Positions 8,811-16,998 of a stretch of 64,000 nucleotides of DNA are shown here, in pieces. The translations under genes and the position numbers were made by a program. The stretch's first letter is position 1. Every line of letters starts with the position of its first letter. The notes under the pieces were generated by a model. It did no database searches. It had not been told where the DNA came from and saw only the letters and a program-made list of their open reading frames with translations. The stretch comes from JABMQB01 sp964408795. GTDB taxonomy: Bacteria > Bacteroidota > Bacteroidia > Bacteroidales > Prolixibacteraceae. The stretch lies in contig CAYPAW010000054.1 of assembly GCA_964408795.1 (NCBI GenBank), positions 1-64,000 on the forward strand, written 5' to 3'.

Positions 8811-10253
8811 ATGAAAAAAAAATCATCGGGACCATTACAACGAACAGATCATTCCAATCAAAAGAAAAAGACCCTTTTCCTGTTCATCCTCCCCGCATTG
8901 TTCCTTCTGGGGTGTTCTTCCGGGAACGATGAGAATCAAGCATTGATCGATGCATTGGATTTTTCTCTACGGGTTGAACTCCTGGATGCCTGGTATCCCC
9001 GGACTCTTGACTCGCTTCACGGGGGGTTTCTGGCCGATTTCACCTATGACTGGAAACCAGAGGGGAGCCAAAACAAAATGGTGGTTACCCAAACCCGACA
9101 GCTTTGGACTTCTTCAGAAGCAGCCCGATTCTATGGGAGCGATGAGTATCGGGCTATCGCCGATCATGCCTATGTTTTTTTAAGGGATGTTCTGTGGGAT
9201 GAGGAATACGGAGGTTTTTACACTACCTTAAGCCGTGAAGGAATTCCCGGACAAACGGAGTTTGGCGGGGCAAAAATGGCCTACGGAAATGCATTCGCCA
9301 TTTATGCATTGGTCGCCTATTATAACCTGACCGGAAAGGAAGAAATCCTGGAATTGGCCAAAAAAACATTCCTGTGGCTTGAAAAATACAGTCACGATCC
9401 GCTGTACGGGGGTTATTTCAACAACCTGCAACGAAATGGTTCTCCCCTAAGCGAAGGAAACAGAGACCTTTGGAATAAACCTCCGGAAGAGATGCCCGGA
9501 TACGAACGTATTAGCCAGAAAGACCAGAACACCTCCATTCATCTGCTCGAAGCGTTTACCGAACTGTATAAGGTATGGCCCGAACCATTGATGCAGGAAA
9601 GACTGGAAGAAATGGTTGCCCTGATCTCTGAAAAGATCGTGACACCCAAAGGCTATCTGACCCTTTTTCTCACACGTAACTGGCAACCCATCACGTTTCG
9701 GGATTCTTCAGAAGCGGTGATCCGGAGAAATATCTATACCGATCATATCTCGTTCGGACACGATATCGAAACAGGGTTTCTGTTGCTGGAAGCAGCCCAT
9801 GCCCTGGGAAAAATGAATGAACAAGCCTTTGCGCTTTCAAAAAAAATGGTGGACCATACCATTCAGAATGGGTGGGATCAAAAAAACGGGGGTATTTACG
9901 ACCAGGGATATTATTTCAAGGGCGCTGATACAATAACCATCATGCACCATGCCAAAGTGTGGTGGAGTGAGGCGGAAGCTTTGAATGCCTTGTTATTGAT
10001 GGCTAAATTGTTCCCGGAAGAGGACATCTACCGCGTTTGTTTCCGGAAACAATGGGACTATATACAAGAATACCTCATAGATCATGAACGGGGCGGATGG
10101 TTCGAAGAAGGCCTGGATAACAGCCCCTGGCGCGCTACTTCACCCAAAGCCTCCGACTGGAAAGTGAACTATCATAACTTCAGAGCCCTGCGAAATTGCA
10201 TCCGCATGCTGAAAGATGATTTTATACTCCTGGAAGAGCAAACAAGAAGCTGA
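8811..10253 (+). CDS. exported AGE / cellobiose 2-epimerase-like lipoprotein
   Basis: The product is 480 residues from ATG at 8811. An earlier in-frame ATG at 8613 would add 66 residues ahead of the signal peptide and sits in the divergent promoter, so it is rejected. A lysine-rich N-terminus, hydrophobic core and lipobox LFLLGC place the lipidated Cys at residue 35; SSGNDE follows. The rest is the (alpha/alpha)6 barrel of the N-acylglucosamine 2-epimerase superfamily. Motifs recall cellobiose 2-epimerases: TRQLWTSSEAARFY, FGHDIETGFLLLEAAHALG, HHAKVWWSEAEALNALL and a C-terminal YHNFRALRNC with the expected His. Most AGE enzymes are cytoplasmic, so an exported lipidated form implies work on oligosaccharides in the periplasm or at the surface. 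Activity and substrate are inferred. Confidence 0.82.
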   Translation: MKKKSSGPLQRTDHSNQKKKTLFLFILPALFLLGCSSGNDENQALIDALDFSLRVELLDAWYPRTLDSLHGGFLADFTYDWKPEGSQNKMVVTQTRQLWTSSEAARFYGSDEYRAIADHAYVFLRDVLWDEEYGGFYTTLSREGIPGQTEFGGAKMAYGNAFAIYALVAYYNLTGKEEILELAKKTFLWLEKYSHDPLYGGYFNNLQRNGSPLSEGNRDLWNKPPEEMPGYERISQKDQNTSIHLLEAFTELYKVWPEPLMQERLEEMVALISEKIVTPKGYLTLFLTRNWQPITFRDSSEAVIRRNIYTDHISFGHDIETGFLLLEAAHALGKMNEQAFALSKKMVDHTIQNGWDQKNGGIYDQGYYFKGADTITIMHHAKVWWSEAEALNALLLMAKLFPEEDIYRVCFRKQWDYIQEYLIDHERGGWFEEGLDNSPWRATSPKASDWKVNYHNFRALRNCIRMLKDDFILLEEQTRS

Positions 10254-10288
10254 GCATTTAAAGGGTATCCCACAATGAAAGATTACTT

Positions 10289-11422
10289 TCACCGCTCGGA
10301 TTTTTTCTCCTGGTTCAGGTGTTCTGTAAGCTTTTTTACAATTTTCATGTTATCAAAAAATTCTTTGGCAATAACCCGTAGAATGGTATAACTCGGAATG
10401 GCCAGGATCATGCCAATAATCCCCGCCATACTGCCGGCAGCCAGTATGACCAGAAAAATCTCAAGGGGATGGGCTTTTACACTGCTGGAATAGATCAGGG
10501 GTTGAAAAAGAATGTTGTCAATAACCTGTACAGATATGAATACCAGAGCCATCCAGCCCAGTAAAGGGAGGGTATGGCTCATGAAATCAGCATTCAGGTT
10601 AATAGCAGTTCCGATAAGCAATCCGACAAAAGCCCCCATCCAGGGTCCCAGGTATGGAATAACATTAAAAAGACCACAGAACAATCCGATAATCACTGCA
10701 TGCTGAAATTCGATACCTACGATCGTCAACCCCACGGTATCGAGCAACATGACCATAAAAACTTGCAGAATCAGCCCAATAAAATAACGGCGAAGAAGAT
10801 ACGATATCGAGGCCATGATTTTCCCGACTTTTTCTTCCATCTCATGGGGAACAAGAAGTAAAATACCATTTTTAAACATATCTTGTTCTTTCAGGAAGAA
10901 AAAGGTGATAAAGGAAATAGAGAAGAATCCTATAAAGATCTCTCCCAGGGTTCCGGCAACCGATCCGAGAATGGTGGAAAGTTGAGAAAAATCAAAACGG
11001 GAGCTCAGTTGTTCCTGGAGGATATCATAGAATGTTTCCCCGCCTATTTCAATGCTTTCTCCAGTGAGAAAAATGGAGATCCGGCGAACGGGTTCCCGTA
11101 AGGATTCCATAAGGGCATTGAGATCAAGGTTGGAAAAAGTGTCAAATTCATTGATCAACAAGGGAATCATGAAACGGAAAAAGGCAATAAAGATGGCCCA
11201 GAGAAGAATCAGGGTCAGAAAAGCTGCAAGGCTGCCCGGAATAGTAAATCTTTTAATCCGTAAGCTTTTTAACCGCCGGACCACCGGCCGGCCCAGAAAA
11301 GATAAAACAACCGAAAGGATGATGTACGTTACAATGGCACTGAAGTACCAGATCAGAAAAAGCAGGATCAGGGCTCCCAGGGCCAGGAGAATCATGCGGG
11401 TTCTGCCTTTGAAAGAGATCAT
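10289..11422 (-). CDS. AI-2E family transporter (PerM/YdiK type)
   Basis: This 377-residue polytopic inner-membrane protein has paired hydrophobic segments at the N-terminus (MILLLALGALILLFLIWY-like), a central soluble stretch, and the family's conserved late segment (GLFNVIPYLGPWMGAF, then FISVQVIDNILFQPLIY). Members have been linked to quorum-signal or ion export, but the function of this clade is uncertain. ATG at 11422 is used; the 52-residue upstream extension would overlap the preceding methyltransferase gene and carries no membrane signal. A TATCTTTG element (11446-11439) lies 17 bp upstream, so it may have its own promoter as well as read-through from the two upstream genes. Confidence 0.85.
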   Translation of the reverse strand: MISFKGRTRMILLALGALILLFLIWYFSAIVTYIILSVVLSFLGRPVVRRLKSLRIKRFTIPGSLAAFLTLILLWAIFIAFFRFMIPLLINEFDTFSNLDLNALMESLREPVRRISIFLTGESIEIGGETFYDILQEQLSSRFDFSQLSTILGSVAGTLGEIFIGFFSISFITFFFLKEQDMFKNGILLLVPHEMEEKVGKIMASISYLLRRYFIGLILQVFMVMLLDTVGLTIVGIEFQHAVIIGLFCGLFNVIPYLGPWMGAFVGLLIGTAINLNADFMSHTLPLLGWMALVFISVQVIDNILFQPLIYSSSVKAHPLEIFLVILAAGSMAGIIGMILAIPSYTILRVIAKEFFDNMKIVKKLTEHLNQEKKSER

Positions 11423-11438
11423 AGCCTTTTGTTTTTTA

Positions 11439-11446
11439 CAAAGATA
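11439..11446 (-). promoter_or_regulatory. candidate -7 box for the AI-2E transporter
   Basis: TATCTTTG on the minus strand, 17 bp before the ATG. No TTG is seen at the -33 distance. It overlaps the last codons of the methyltransferase gene. Confidence 0.35.
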
Positions 11447-11448
11447 GA

Positions 11449-12396
11449 TTAATTCTTCCTTTTTCCCTCTTCCTGTATGCTTTCCTGCTTCTGCCAGATA
11501 ACAAGAATGCGTAACGGTCGGGGACAGATCAGGTTGGCAAGCCAGTCCATCCATCGCCACAGGGTAAATCCCATCCATTTCAGGATCACATGGGTGTGTA
11601 AATAAACCAGTGCTTTGTTGCTGAAGGTTGTATAGGTCACATTCTTCAGATCGTTGCCGTTATAAAGAGCGGTCAGTATCTTCTCATCAAAGGAATGCAA
11701 ATGGGCTGAATGGGGAGTAGGACGATTGCAATGGATGCACAGGGAGTATTCAATTTTCTCTTTGTAGGGAGTGGTTACTACCAACAACCCTCCGGGTTTT
11801 AAGAGTTCAAATAGTTTTTTTACGAATGTATCTGGCTCAGTGATGTGTTCAATGATCTCAGAAGCAATGATGTAATCAAAGCTTTCTTTCCTGAAAGGTG
11901 GGGAAAAAACGTCTCCTGCAACGGCAGCGTGGTTTTCCGAAGGGTATCGTTTCAGGGCTTCCTGCGTGTTTTTTTCCGAAATATCAAACGACACGACGGG
12001 ATATCCTTTGGAACAAAATAACTTTGCCACCCAGGCGCTTCCACAGCCAACATCCAGCATGACTCCTTTTGTTTTTGGAATTTTCCGTGAAATATATTCT
12101 CTCAGCCTTTGTTCACTATGGCGGGTGGCACCCTGTTGCTCCTGGAAATAATCATATTCAAGGGCATCCCTGCGGTAATGATCGATGTAATGGAAGATTG
12201 AACCAAACGCGGTGTGAAGTTGCGAGGTGGTGCTGGCACCTTTGGTATCAGCAAACAGGGCCGGAACACCGTTCTCAACCGGATAAAACCGGTTGCATTC
12301 CATACAGGTTAATCCTTTTTCTGTTGCCTGAAGTTTTGAGCTCTGGCACTTCGGACACCGGAGCAATCCTTTCAGTAGTGTATCGTTTGTGATCAT
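11449..12396 (-). CDS. class I SAM methyltransferase with N-terminal zinc ribbon
   Basis: The 315-residue protein starts with a Trm112-like zinc ribbon: C14-x2-C17 and C31-x2-C34 (CPKC...CMEC), ending in FYPVENGVPAL. The methyltransferase fold follows, with SAM motif I MLDVGCGSAWVAKLF, an acidic residue ending the second strand (VSFDIS), and YIIASEIIEHI. A basic, hydrophobic C-terminal segment (HTHVILKWMGFTLWRWMDWL) may associate with the membrane. It is 26 bp downstream of a polysaccharide flippase gene, so methylation of a glycan, lipid-linked sugar or quinone-like lipid is plausible, but the substrate is unknown. Confidence 0.8.
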   Translation of the reverse strand: MITNDTLLKGLLRCPKCQSSKLQATEKGLTCMECNRFYPVENGVPALFADTKGASTTSQLHTAFGSIFHYIDHYRRDALEYDYFQEQQGATRHSEQRLREYISRKIPKTKGVMLDVGCGSAWVAKLFCSKGYPVVSFDISEKNTQEALKRYPSENHAAVAGDVFSPPFRKESFDYIIASEIIEHITEPDTFVKKLFELLKPGGLLVVTTPYKEKIEYSLCIHCNRPTPHSAHLHSFDEKILTALYNGNDLKNVTYTTFSNKALVYLHTHVILKWMGFTLWRWMDWLANLICPRPLRILVIWQKQESIQEEGKRKN

Positions 12397-12421
12397 GGTT
12401 GTTGAGTTTCTCAGTACAAAA

Positions 12422-13747
12422 TTAATACGTCACCATAAAAATTACCGCCAGGATCACACTGTAGATTGCCAGTGGGATTACCGGAATGTATTGGGTGGGG
12501 GCTATTTTAAGGATTTTTTGATTGTATACAACCCAGATAATTTTTTGTAATAGGTAAGCAATTACCGTCGCAAAAGCAACTCCTTCGATGCCCCAAAATC
12601 CAACGAAAAGGATACTCAGGGCTGCATTGGCTATGAACTCGGCCAGTGAGGCAACCATCACAATGTTTGTTTTTTTCAATCCAATGAGAATGGGTTGCGG
12701 AAAAACCAATCGTGAAGAGATCAACAAGAGGTAGATATTGAAGATCCTGGCACTTTCAGCAAAGTTTGCATTGAAAACACGCGGATAAAGCCAGGAGCTG
12801 GTAAGCAGAAAAAGAAAGGTCAGCGGAAAAAGGAAATGCATCATGTGGGCGGTTCTTCTACGCAGACGTTGAAGGGTTTCTGTTATTTTTCCTCTTTTTG
12901 CAAATTCGGGAATCATGGCGGTGCTGAAAGCATTGGCAAGAAGCACAACAAAAGGAAGTTCTTTGGCTCCGTACCTGAAAACTGCAAAAGTGGCTGTGTC
13001 GTAAGCATTCAGTACAATCACCCCGTCGATGTAAACCGCAGAACTCGCCAGAAGAGCACTCACAATCAAGGGAAATCCGACATGCAGATGTTCTCTGATA
13101 AACCGGGTCGAAAACCGGGGTCTGGCGTATTGGAAAAGCAAATAGACCATCCACAGATAACGAAGGAACGACATAAGAACCAACCCTCCGATACTGTAAA
13201 TCATGTCATATCCTAGAAGGGGTGGAAGGGAAACCATGCCTGCCTGAACTGAAAAAGTGATAATCCCGTACCGTAAGATCCATCCCGGCCGGTTTTTAAG
13301 CAGGTAGATGTATTCAATTAGGTAGGCAGGACAACTGAAAAAAATGTAAGGTAAAAACAGGTTGAAATAGGGTATATCACCATCCGGATTCAGAAGCCCC
13401 GCAAGAAAGTCCCTGAAAAAAAGAAGCACCAGAAGGACGACAAGACTTAACAGGGTGATCAAAAAAAAGGCATTAAACAGTTCAGGCGACCGGGTGTCCG
13501 GATTCTTTCCAAAAGTTTTGTTGTGGGAGGATAGGGGAAGGAACGATTGAATCAGCCCGTTGATCCAAAATGAACTTAACAGCGTGGCCACAAAAAGAAA
13601 AATCTCAAACGAACCAATGGCTTCGGTCGTAAGATTGCTTTTGGTGAAGAGTATACTGATCAGAAAAAAGGATCCAAACCGGATCAGCTGAAAAGCCTGC
13701 AGCCCTGAAATGGTCGTTACATATTTTCGGAAATCCTTTCTTTTCAT
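12422..13747 (-). CDS. polysaccharide/oligosaccharide flippase (Wzx-like, MOP superfamily)
   Basis: This 441-residue protein has about 12-14 predicted hydrophobic helices. The N-terminus (MKRKDFRKYVTTISGLQAFQLIRFGSFFLISILFTK) is typical of Wzx-like flippases that move undecaprenyl-linked glycans across the inner membrane. The usual Wzx gene neighbourhood of glycosyltransferases is missing; only a methyltransferase and a permease follow on the same strand. That suggests a small dispersed glycan locus rather than a capsule cluster. ATG at 13747 is preceded by a TACATTTG element at 13787-13780, a match to the TAnnTTTG -7 box. Confidence 0.82.
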   Translation of the reverse strand: MKRKDFRKYVTTISGLQAFQLIRFGSFFLISILFTKSNLTTEAIGSFEIFLFVATLLSSFWINGLIQSFLPLSSHNKTFGKNPDTRSPELFNAFFLITLLSLVVLLVLLFFRDFLAGLLNPDGDIPYFNLFLPYIFFSCPAYLIEYIYLLKNRPGWILRYGIITFSVQAGMVSLPPLLGYDMIYSIGGLVLMSFLRYLWMVYLLFQYARPRFSTRFIREHLHVGFPLIVSALLASSAVYIDGVIVLNAYDTATFAVFRYGAKELPFVVLLANAFSTAMIPEFAKRGKITETLQRLRRRTAHMMHFLFPLTFLFLLTSSWLYPRVFNANFAESARIFNIYLLLISSRLVFPQPILIGLKKTNIVMVASLAEFIANAALSILFVGFWGIEGVAFATVIAYLLQKIIWVVYNQKILKIAPTQYIPVIPLAIYSVILAVIFMVTY

Positions 13748-13779
13748 TCCTGTAAGGAGGATGTATCGTTCCCCGGAGA

Positions 13780-13787
13780 CAAATGTA
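13780..13787 (-). promoter_or_regulatory. candidate -7 box for the flippase operon
   Basis: TACATTTG on the minus strand, about 33 bp before the flippase ATG. It is consistent with TAnnTTTG, but no clear -33 TTG is seen. Confidence 0.3.
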
Positions 13788-13929
13788 ATGCTTATGACCG
13801 GAATACGTAAGCCTGAAGAAGCGATTTTGGTATTTCGGCTAAGGATTCCCTTGCGATCGAATCCTTATTCCCATTTTTTTTGTTTCTCAATTAATCGTAT
13901 ATTCGGGAAACCAAATAACCTGATTTTTC

Positions 13930-15114
13930 ATGCAGATTGTGGAGGTAACGGACAGGAGAACCCTGAATCAGTTTCATGAACTACCATATAAAATTTACAA
14001 AAATGATCCGAACTGGGTTCCTCCCTTGCGAAGCATGCATGAGACCATTTTCGACCCCCGGAAAAACAGCGGATTTAAAAACGGAAATGCCTGCCGGTGG
14101 ATCGCTAAGAAAGAGAAGTGTATTGTAGGAAGAATTGCTGCTTTTTATGAAGAAAGCATGGCAAGAACCTATGAGCAGCCTACCGGATGCATCGGTTTTT
14201 TTGAATGCATAGATGATCAGAAAGTTGCAGACCTGCTTTTCGATACTGCACGTGAATGGCTCCGAAAACGCGGTATGGAAGCCATGGACGGACCGGTGAA
14301 CTTCGGGGAGAATTTTTTCCACTGGGGATTGCTGGCCGAAGGGTACACACAACAAACATTCGGAATGCAGTACCATCCAACCTATTACCAGAAACTGTTT
14401 AAAGAATATGGATTCGGGGTATACTATAAACAGTTCAGCTACCGGATGGATATCACCCATCCCGATTTGCCCGAACGATTCTGGAAAATTGCTGCCTGGG
14501 TAGCAAAAAAACCCGGACTGAGTTTTGAACATTTCACGTTTAAAAAACAGAATCAATACATTGATGATTTTATGACCATTCATCGGCAGGCATGGATGAA
14601 CCATGGCAATTACAAGCCGGCTACCCGCCAGGGCCTCAAGGAACTGATCAAACAATCGAGATTTGTACTGGATGAAGAATTTATCTGGTATGCCTATAAC
14701 CATGGCGAACCCATCGCTTTTTTCATGATGTTACCCGACGTGAACCAGATCCTGAAAAAATTAAATGCCCAAAAAATCGGATTGCAGCAAATGATCCGGT
14801 TTATGTGGCTTAAAAAGCACAAAACCATAACCCGTTGCCGGGTGATTGTCCTGGGAGTGATTCCCAAATATCAACGCTCCGGAATTGAATCGGGGATTTT
14901 TCATCAATTGAAACAGGTCATGTTGCGGAAACCCTGGTATAACGAAATGGAAATGAGCTGGGTAGGGGATTTCAATCCCAGGATGAATGCGCTTTTTAAA
15001 TCGTTAGGCGCTGATCACAATATAACGCATTATACCATGCGGTATCTTTTTGACCGGGAGAAACCTTTTGTGCGAATGCCCGTTATTGAAGATGAACAGA
15101 CTCCGCATTCCTGA
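13930..15114 (+). CDS. YghO-like GNAT-superfamily protein, copy 1
   Basis: The 394-residue protein belongs to a family resembling E. coli YghO. It opens with a conserved YKIYKNDPNWVPPL segment, a GRIAAFYEESM strand and turn, and TGCIGFFECIDDQKVADLLF. It continues with MEAMDGPVNFGENFFHWGLL. A GNAT-like acyltransferase fold is expected from IVGRIAA and from VIPKYQRSGIESGIF, which resembles the acyl-CoA-binding Q/RxxGxG/A region. The acyl donor and acceptor are unknown. A paralogue of similar length follows on the same strand after 176 bp, so the pair arose by tandem duplication. GNAT-type N-acyltransferases include bacterial ceramide synthases, a possible role in a sphingolipid-making phylum, but nothing here proves it. 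Confidence 0.75.
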   Translation: MQIVEVTDRRTLNQFHELPYKIYKNDPNWVPPLRSMHETIFDPRKNSGFKNGNACRWIAKKEKCIVGRIAAFYEESMARTYEQPTGCIGFFECIDDQKVADLLFDTAREWLRKRGMEAMDGPVNFGENFFHWGLLAEGYTQQTFGMQYHPTYYQKLFKEYGFGVYYKQFSYRMDITHPDLPERFWKIAAWVAKKPGLSFEHFTFKKQNQYIDDFMTIHRQAWMNHGNYKPATRQGLKELIKQSRFVLDEEFIWYAYNHGEPIAFFMMLPDVNQILKKLNAQKIGLQQMIRFMWLKKHKTITRCRVIVLGVIPKYQRSGIESGIFHQLKQVMLRKPWYNEMEMSWVGDFNPRMNALFKSLGADHNITHYTMRYLFDREKPFVRMPVIEDEQTPHS

Positions 15115-15290
15115 ACAAATACAAAATATTACACCGTGCGATTCATAATTCTCAACCCTTTTTATTCACTAAAATGGAGGTGTATGCTGTCGGTCAATCC
15201 AAAGTGATTTACGATGTTTATCCATTCAGGGTTTGAGATCAATGATAAAATCAATTTTTGTCGTACCTTTAGTCAAAACAAAATGAAGCC

Positions 15291-16421
15291 ATGCAGTTAA
15301 TCAAAGTCACCGATAAAAGAACCAGGAAACTGTTCCATAAGGTTCCTCACCTGATTTACAAGGATGATCCGAATTGGGTCTGCCCGATTGAAGCGATGGT
15401 TGAAGAGACGTTTACTCCCGGTAAAAATTCCGCTTTTAAGAACGGGGATGCAGCCCGATGGATCTTGACCGGTGAAAAGGGGGCCCTCCTGGGCCGAATT
15501 GCTGCGTTTATTAATTTTGATAAAGCGTATACCTATGAGCAGCCTACAGGAGGATGCGGATTCTTTGAATGCATCAACAATCAGGAGGCGGCTTCGATGT
15601 TGTTTGATGTAGCCCGACAGTGGAACCGGGAAAAAGGAATGGAGGCAATGGACGGACCGATAAATTTTGGGGAGAATTACTTGAACTGGGGCCTTCTGGT
15701 CGATGGATTCATGCCCCAGGGATATGGAATGCCGTACCATCCTCCCTATTACCGTGAACTTTTTGAGAACTATGGATTTGAAGTCTATTTCAAACAGTTT
15801 TCCTATCACCTGGATTATTCAGTCCCCTTCCCGGAAAGATTCTGGAAAATCGCCGGTTGGGTGGCTCAGAAACCTCAATATCGTTTTAGACATTTTACCT
15901 TCGATGAAGCGGATAAATTTGTCTCCGATTTTTGTCATATCTACGATGAAGCATGGCGTTTTCATGAACATTTCAAACCCCTGGATCCGGATGATGTCCG
16001 GGATTTTATGAAAAAATCAAAAGCCATTCTTGATCCGGAAATGATCTGGTTTGCATACCACGAAGGAGAACCGATTGCTCTGTTTGTAATGATCCCCGAT
16101 CTGAACCAAATCCTCGTCCGGCTGAAAGGAAAATTGGATTGGATTAGCATCCTGAAGTTTCTGTATTACAAAAGAAAACACGTGATGAACCGAACCAGGA
16201 TTCTAATCATGGGAGTGGTTCCGAAATTTCAGCGTTCGGGAATTGAATCCGCGATCTTCTGGCATCAGGATCAATTGATGAAAAACAAACCCTGGTATAA
16301 AGAAGTGGAATTATCCTGGGCGGGAGATTTTAACCCGAAAATAATTGCACTCTATGAGTCAGTGGGAGGAAAGCGGGTAAAGACGCATTATACTTACCGG
16401 TATTTGTTCGACCGGAAATAA
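15291..16421 (+). CDS. YghO-like GNAT-superfamily protein, copy 2
   Basis: This 376-residue paralogue of the upstream gene keeps all the diagnostic blocks: IYKDDPNWVCPI, LGRIAAFINF, CGFFECINNQEAASMLF, MEAMDGPINFGENYLNWGLL, VYFKQFSYHLDY and VVPKFQRSGIESAIFW. By eye more than half of the aligned N-terminal residues match copy 1. The divergence is spread evenly along the protein, which suggests an old duplication with both copies under selection. The two may act on different substrates or as a heteromer. The intergenic 176 bp shows no strong promoter; the copies may be co-transcribed. Confidence 0.75.
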   Translation: MQLIKVTDKRTRKLFHKVPHLIYKDDPNWVCPIEAMVEETFTPGKNSAFKNGDAARWILTGEKGALLGRIAAFINFDKAYTYEQPTGGCGFFECINNQEAASMLFDVARQWNREKGMEAMDGPINFGENYLNWGLLVDGFMPQGYGMPYHPPYYRELFENYGFEVYFKQFSYHLDYSVPFPERFWKIAGWVAQKPQYRFRHFTFDEADKFVSDFCHIYDEAWRFHEHFKPLDPDDVRDFMKKSKAILDPEMIWFAYHEGEPIALFVMIPDLNQILVRLKGKLDWISILKFLYYKRKHVMNRTRILIMGVVPKFQRSGIESAIFWHQDQLMKNKPWYKEVELSWAGDFNPKIIALYESVGGKRVKTHYTYRYLFDRK

Positions 16422-16492
16422 ACCTTTCAAAAGAGCCGATATTATTGGCTTTGAAAAGAAGACGGGAAATGATAAATAATCCAGTAAAAATT

Positions 16493-16523
16493 TTTGGTTT
16501 TTAATCCGGGATACTTATCTTTG
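16493..16523 (+). promoter_or_regulatory. Bacteroidota-type promoter for rpmE2
   Basis: TTTG (16493-16496), a 19-bp spacer and TATCTTTG (16516-16523) give a full consensus match. The start codon is about 145 bp downstream, leaving a long leader. Confidence 0.7.
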
Positions 16524-16672
16524 CAGGCCGTATAAAAATTGTAAGAACAGGGATTTACAATCCGGAGAAAAGGCAGTTGCAGGCCTGAAAAACCATAAAA
16601 TCGAAACAGGTATCTTTTGCCCTACAATTTTTAGCGAAATGTTTCACCATAACGAATGATAAATTTAGGCCC
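16524..16672 (+). promoter_or_regulatory. structured 5' leader of rpmE2, candidate autoregulatory RNA
   Basis: Three pairings are visible. CAGGCC (16524-16529) can close with GGCCTG (16582-16587). Inside it ATTGTAA (16538-16544) pairs with TTACAAT (16555-16561). The overlapping TAAAAATTGTA (16533-16543) can instead pair perfectly over 11 bp with TACAATTTTTA (16623-16633), near the start codon. The last two are mutually exclusive, as in attenuators or ribosomal-protein leaders. L31 leaders are known in other phyla; I infer a similar role here. Confidence 0.4.
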
Positions 16673-16936
16673 ATGAAAAAAGGAATACACCCGGAAAATT
16701 ACAGGTTGGTTGCATTTAAAGATATGTCGAATAACCAGGTATTTATTAATAAATCAACCGCTCATTCAAAGGAAACGATTGAGGTGGATGGCGTTGAGTA
16801 TCCCTTGATAAAAATAGAGATTTCAAATACTTCCCATCCTTTTTACACCGGTAAGGTTAAACTGGTCGATACGGCAGGACGTGTGGATAAATTCAATACC
16901 CGGTACAAAAGTCATATGGAAAAAAGAAGAAAGTAA
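16673..16936 (+). CDS. rpmE2: 50S ribosomal protein L31 type B
   Basis: The 87-residue protein begins MKKGIHPENYRLVAFKD and contains the type B features SHPFYTGK and VDKFNTRY with a basic C-terminus. There are no cysteines, so it is the zinc-independent (C-minus) form of L31. It sits on the large ribosomal subunit and contributes to subunit bridges. In many bacteria the C-minus form is induced at low zinc; whether a second, zinc-binding L31 exists in this genome cannot be seen here. It has its own consensus promoter, a 140-nt structured leader and a terminator, so it is a single-gene unit ahead of lon. Confidence 0.95.
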   Translation: MKKGIHPENYRLVAFKDMSNNQVFINKSTAHSKETIEVDGVEYPLIKIEISNTSHPFYTGKVKLVDTAGRVDKFNTRYKSHMEKRRK

Positions 16937-16960
16937 ATTAGCGAGTGCTAACCAATCAGG

Positions 16961-16984
16961 AAGCTCCGTAAAGGGGCTTTTTTT
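16961..16984 (+). terminator. rho-independent terminator after rpmE2
   Basis: The stem AAGCTCC / GGGGCTT (one G-U pair) with a short loop GTAAA is followed by a run of T to 16984. It lies 25 bp after the rpmE2 stop and 15 bp before the lon start. Confidence 0.8.
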
Positions 16985-16998
16985 ATTAATTTCGAACC

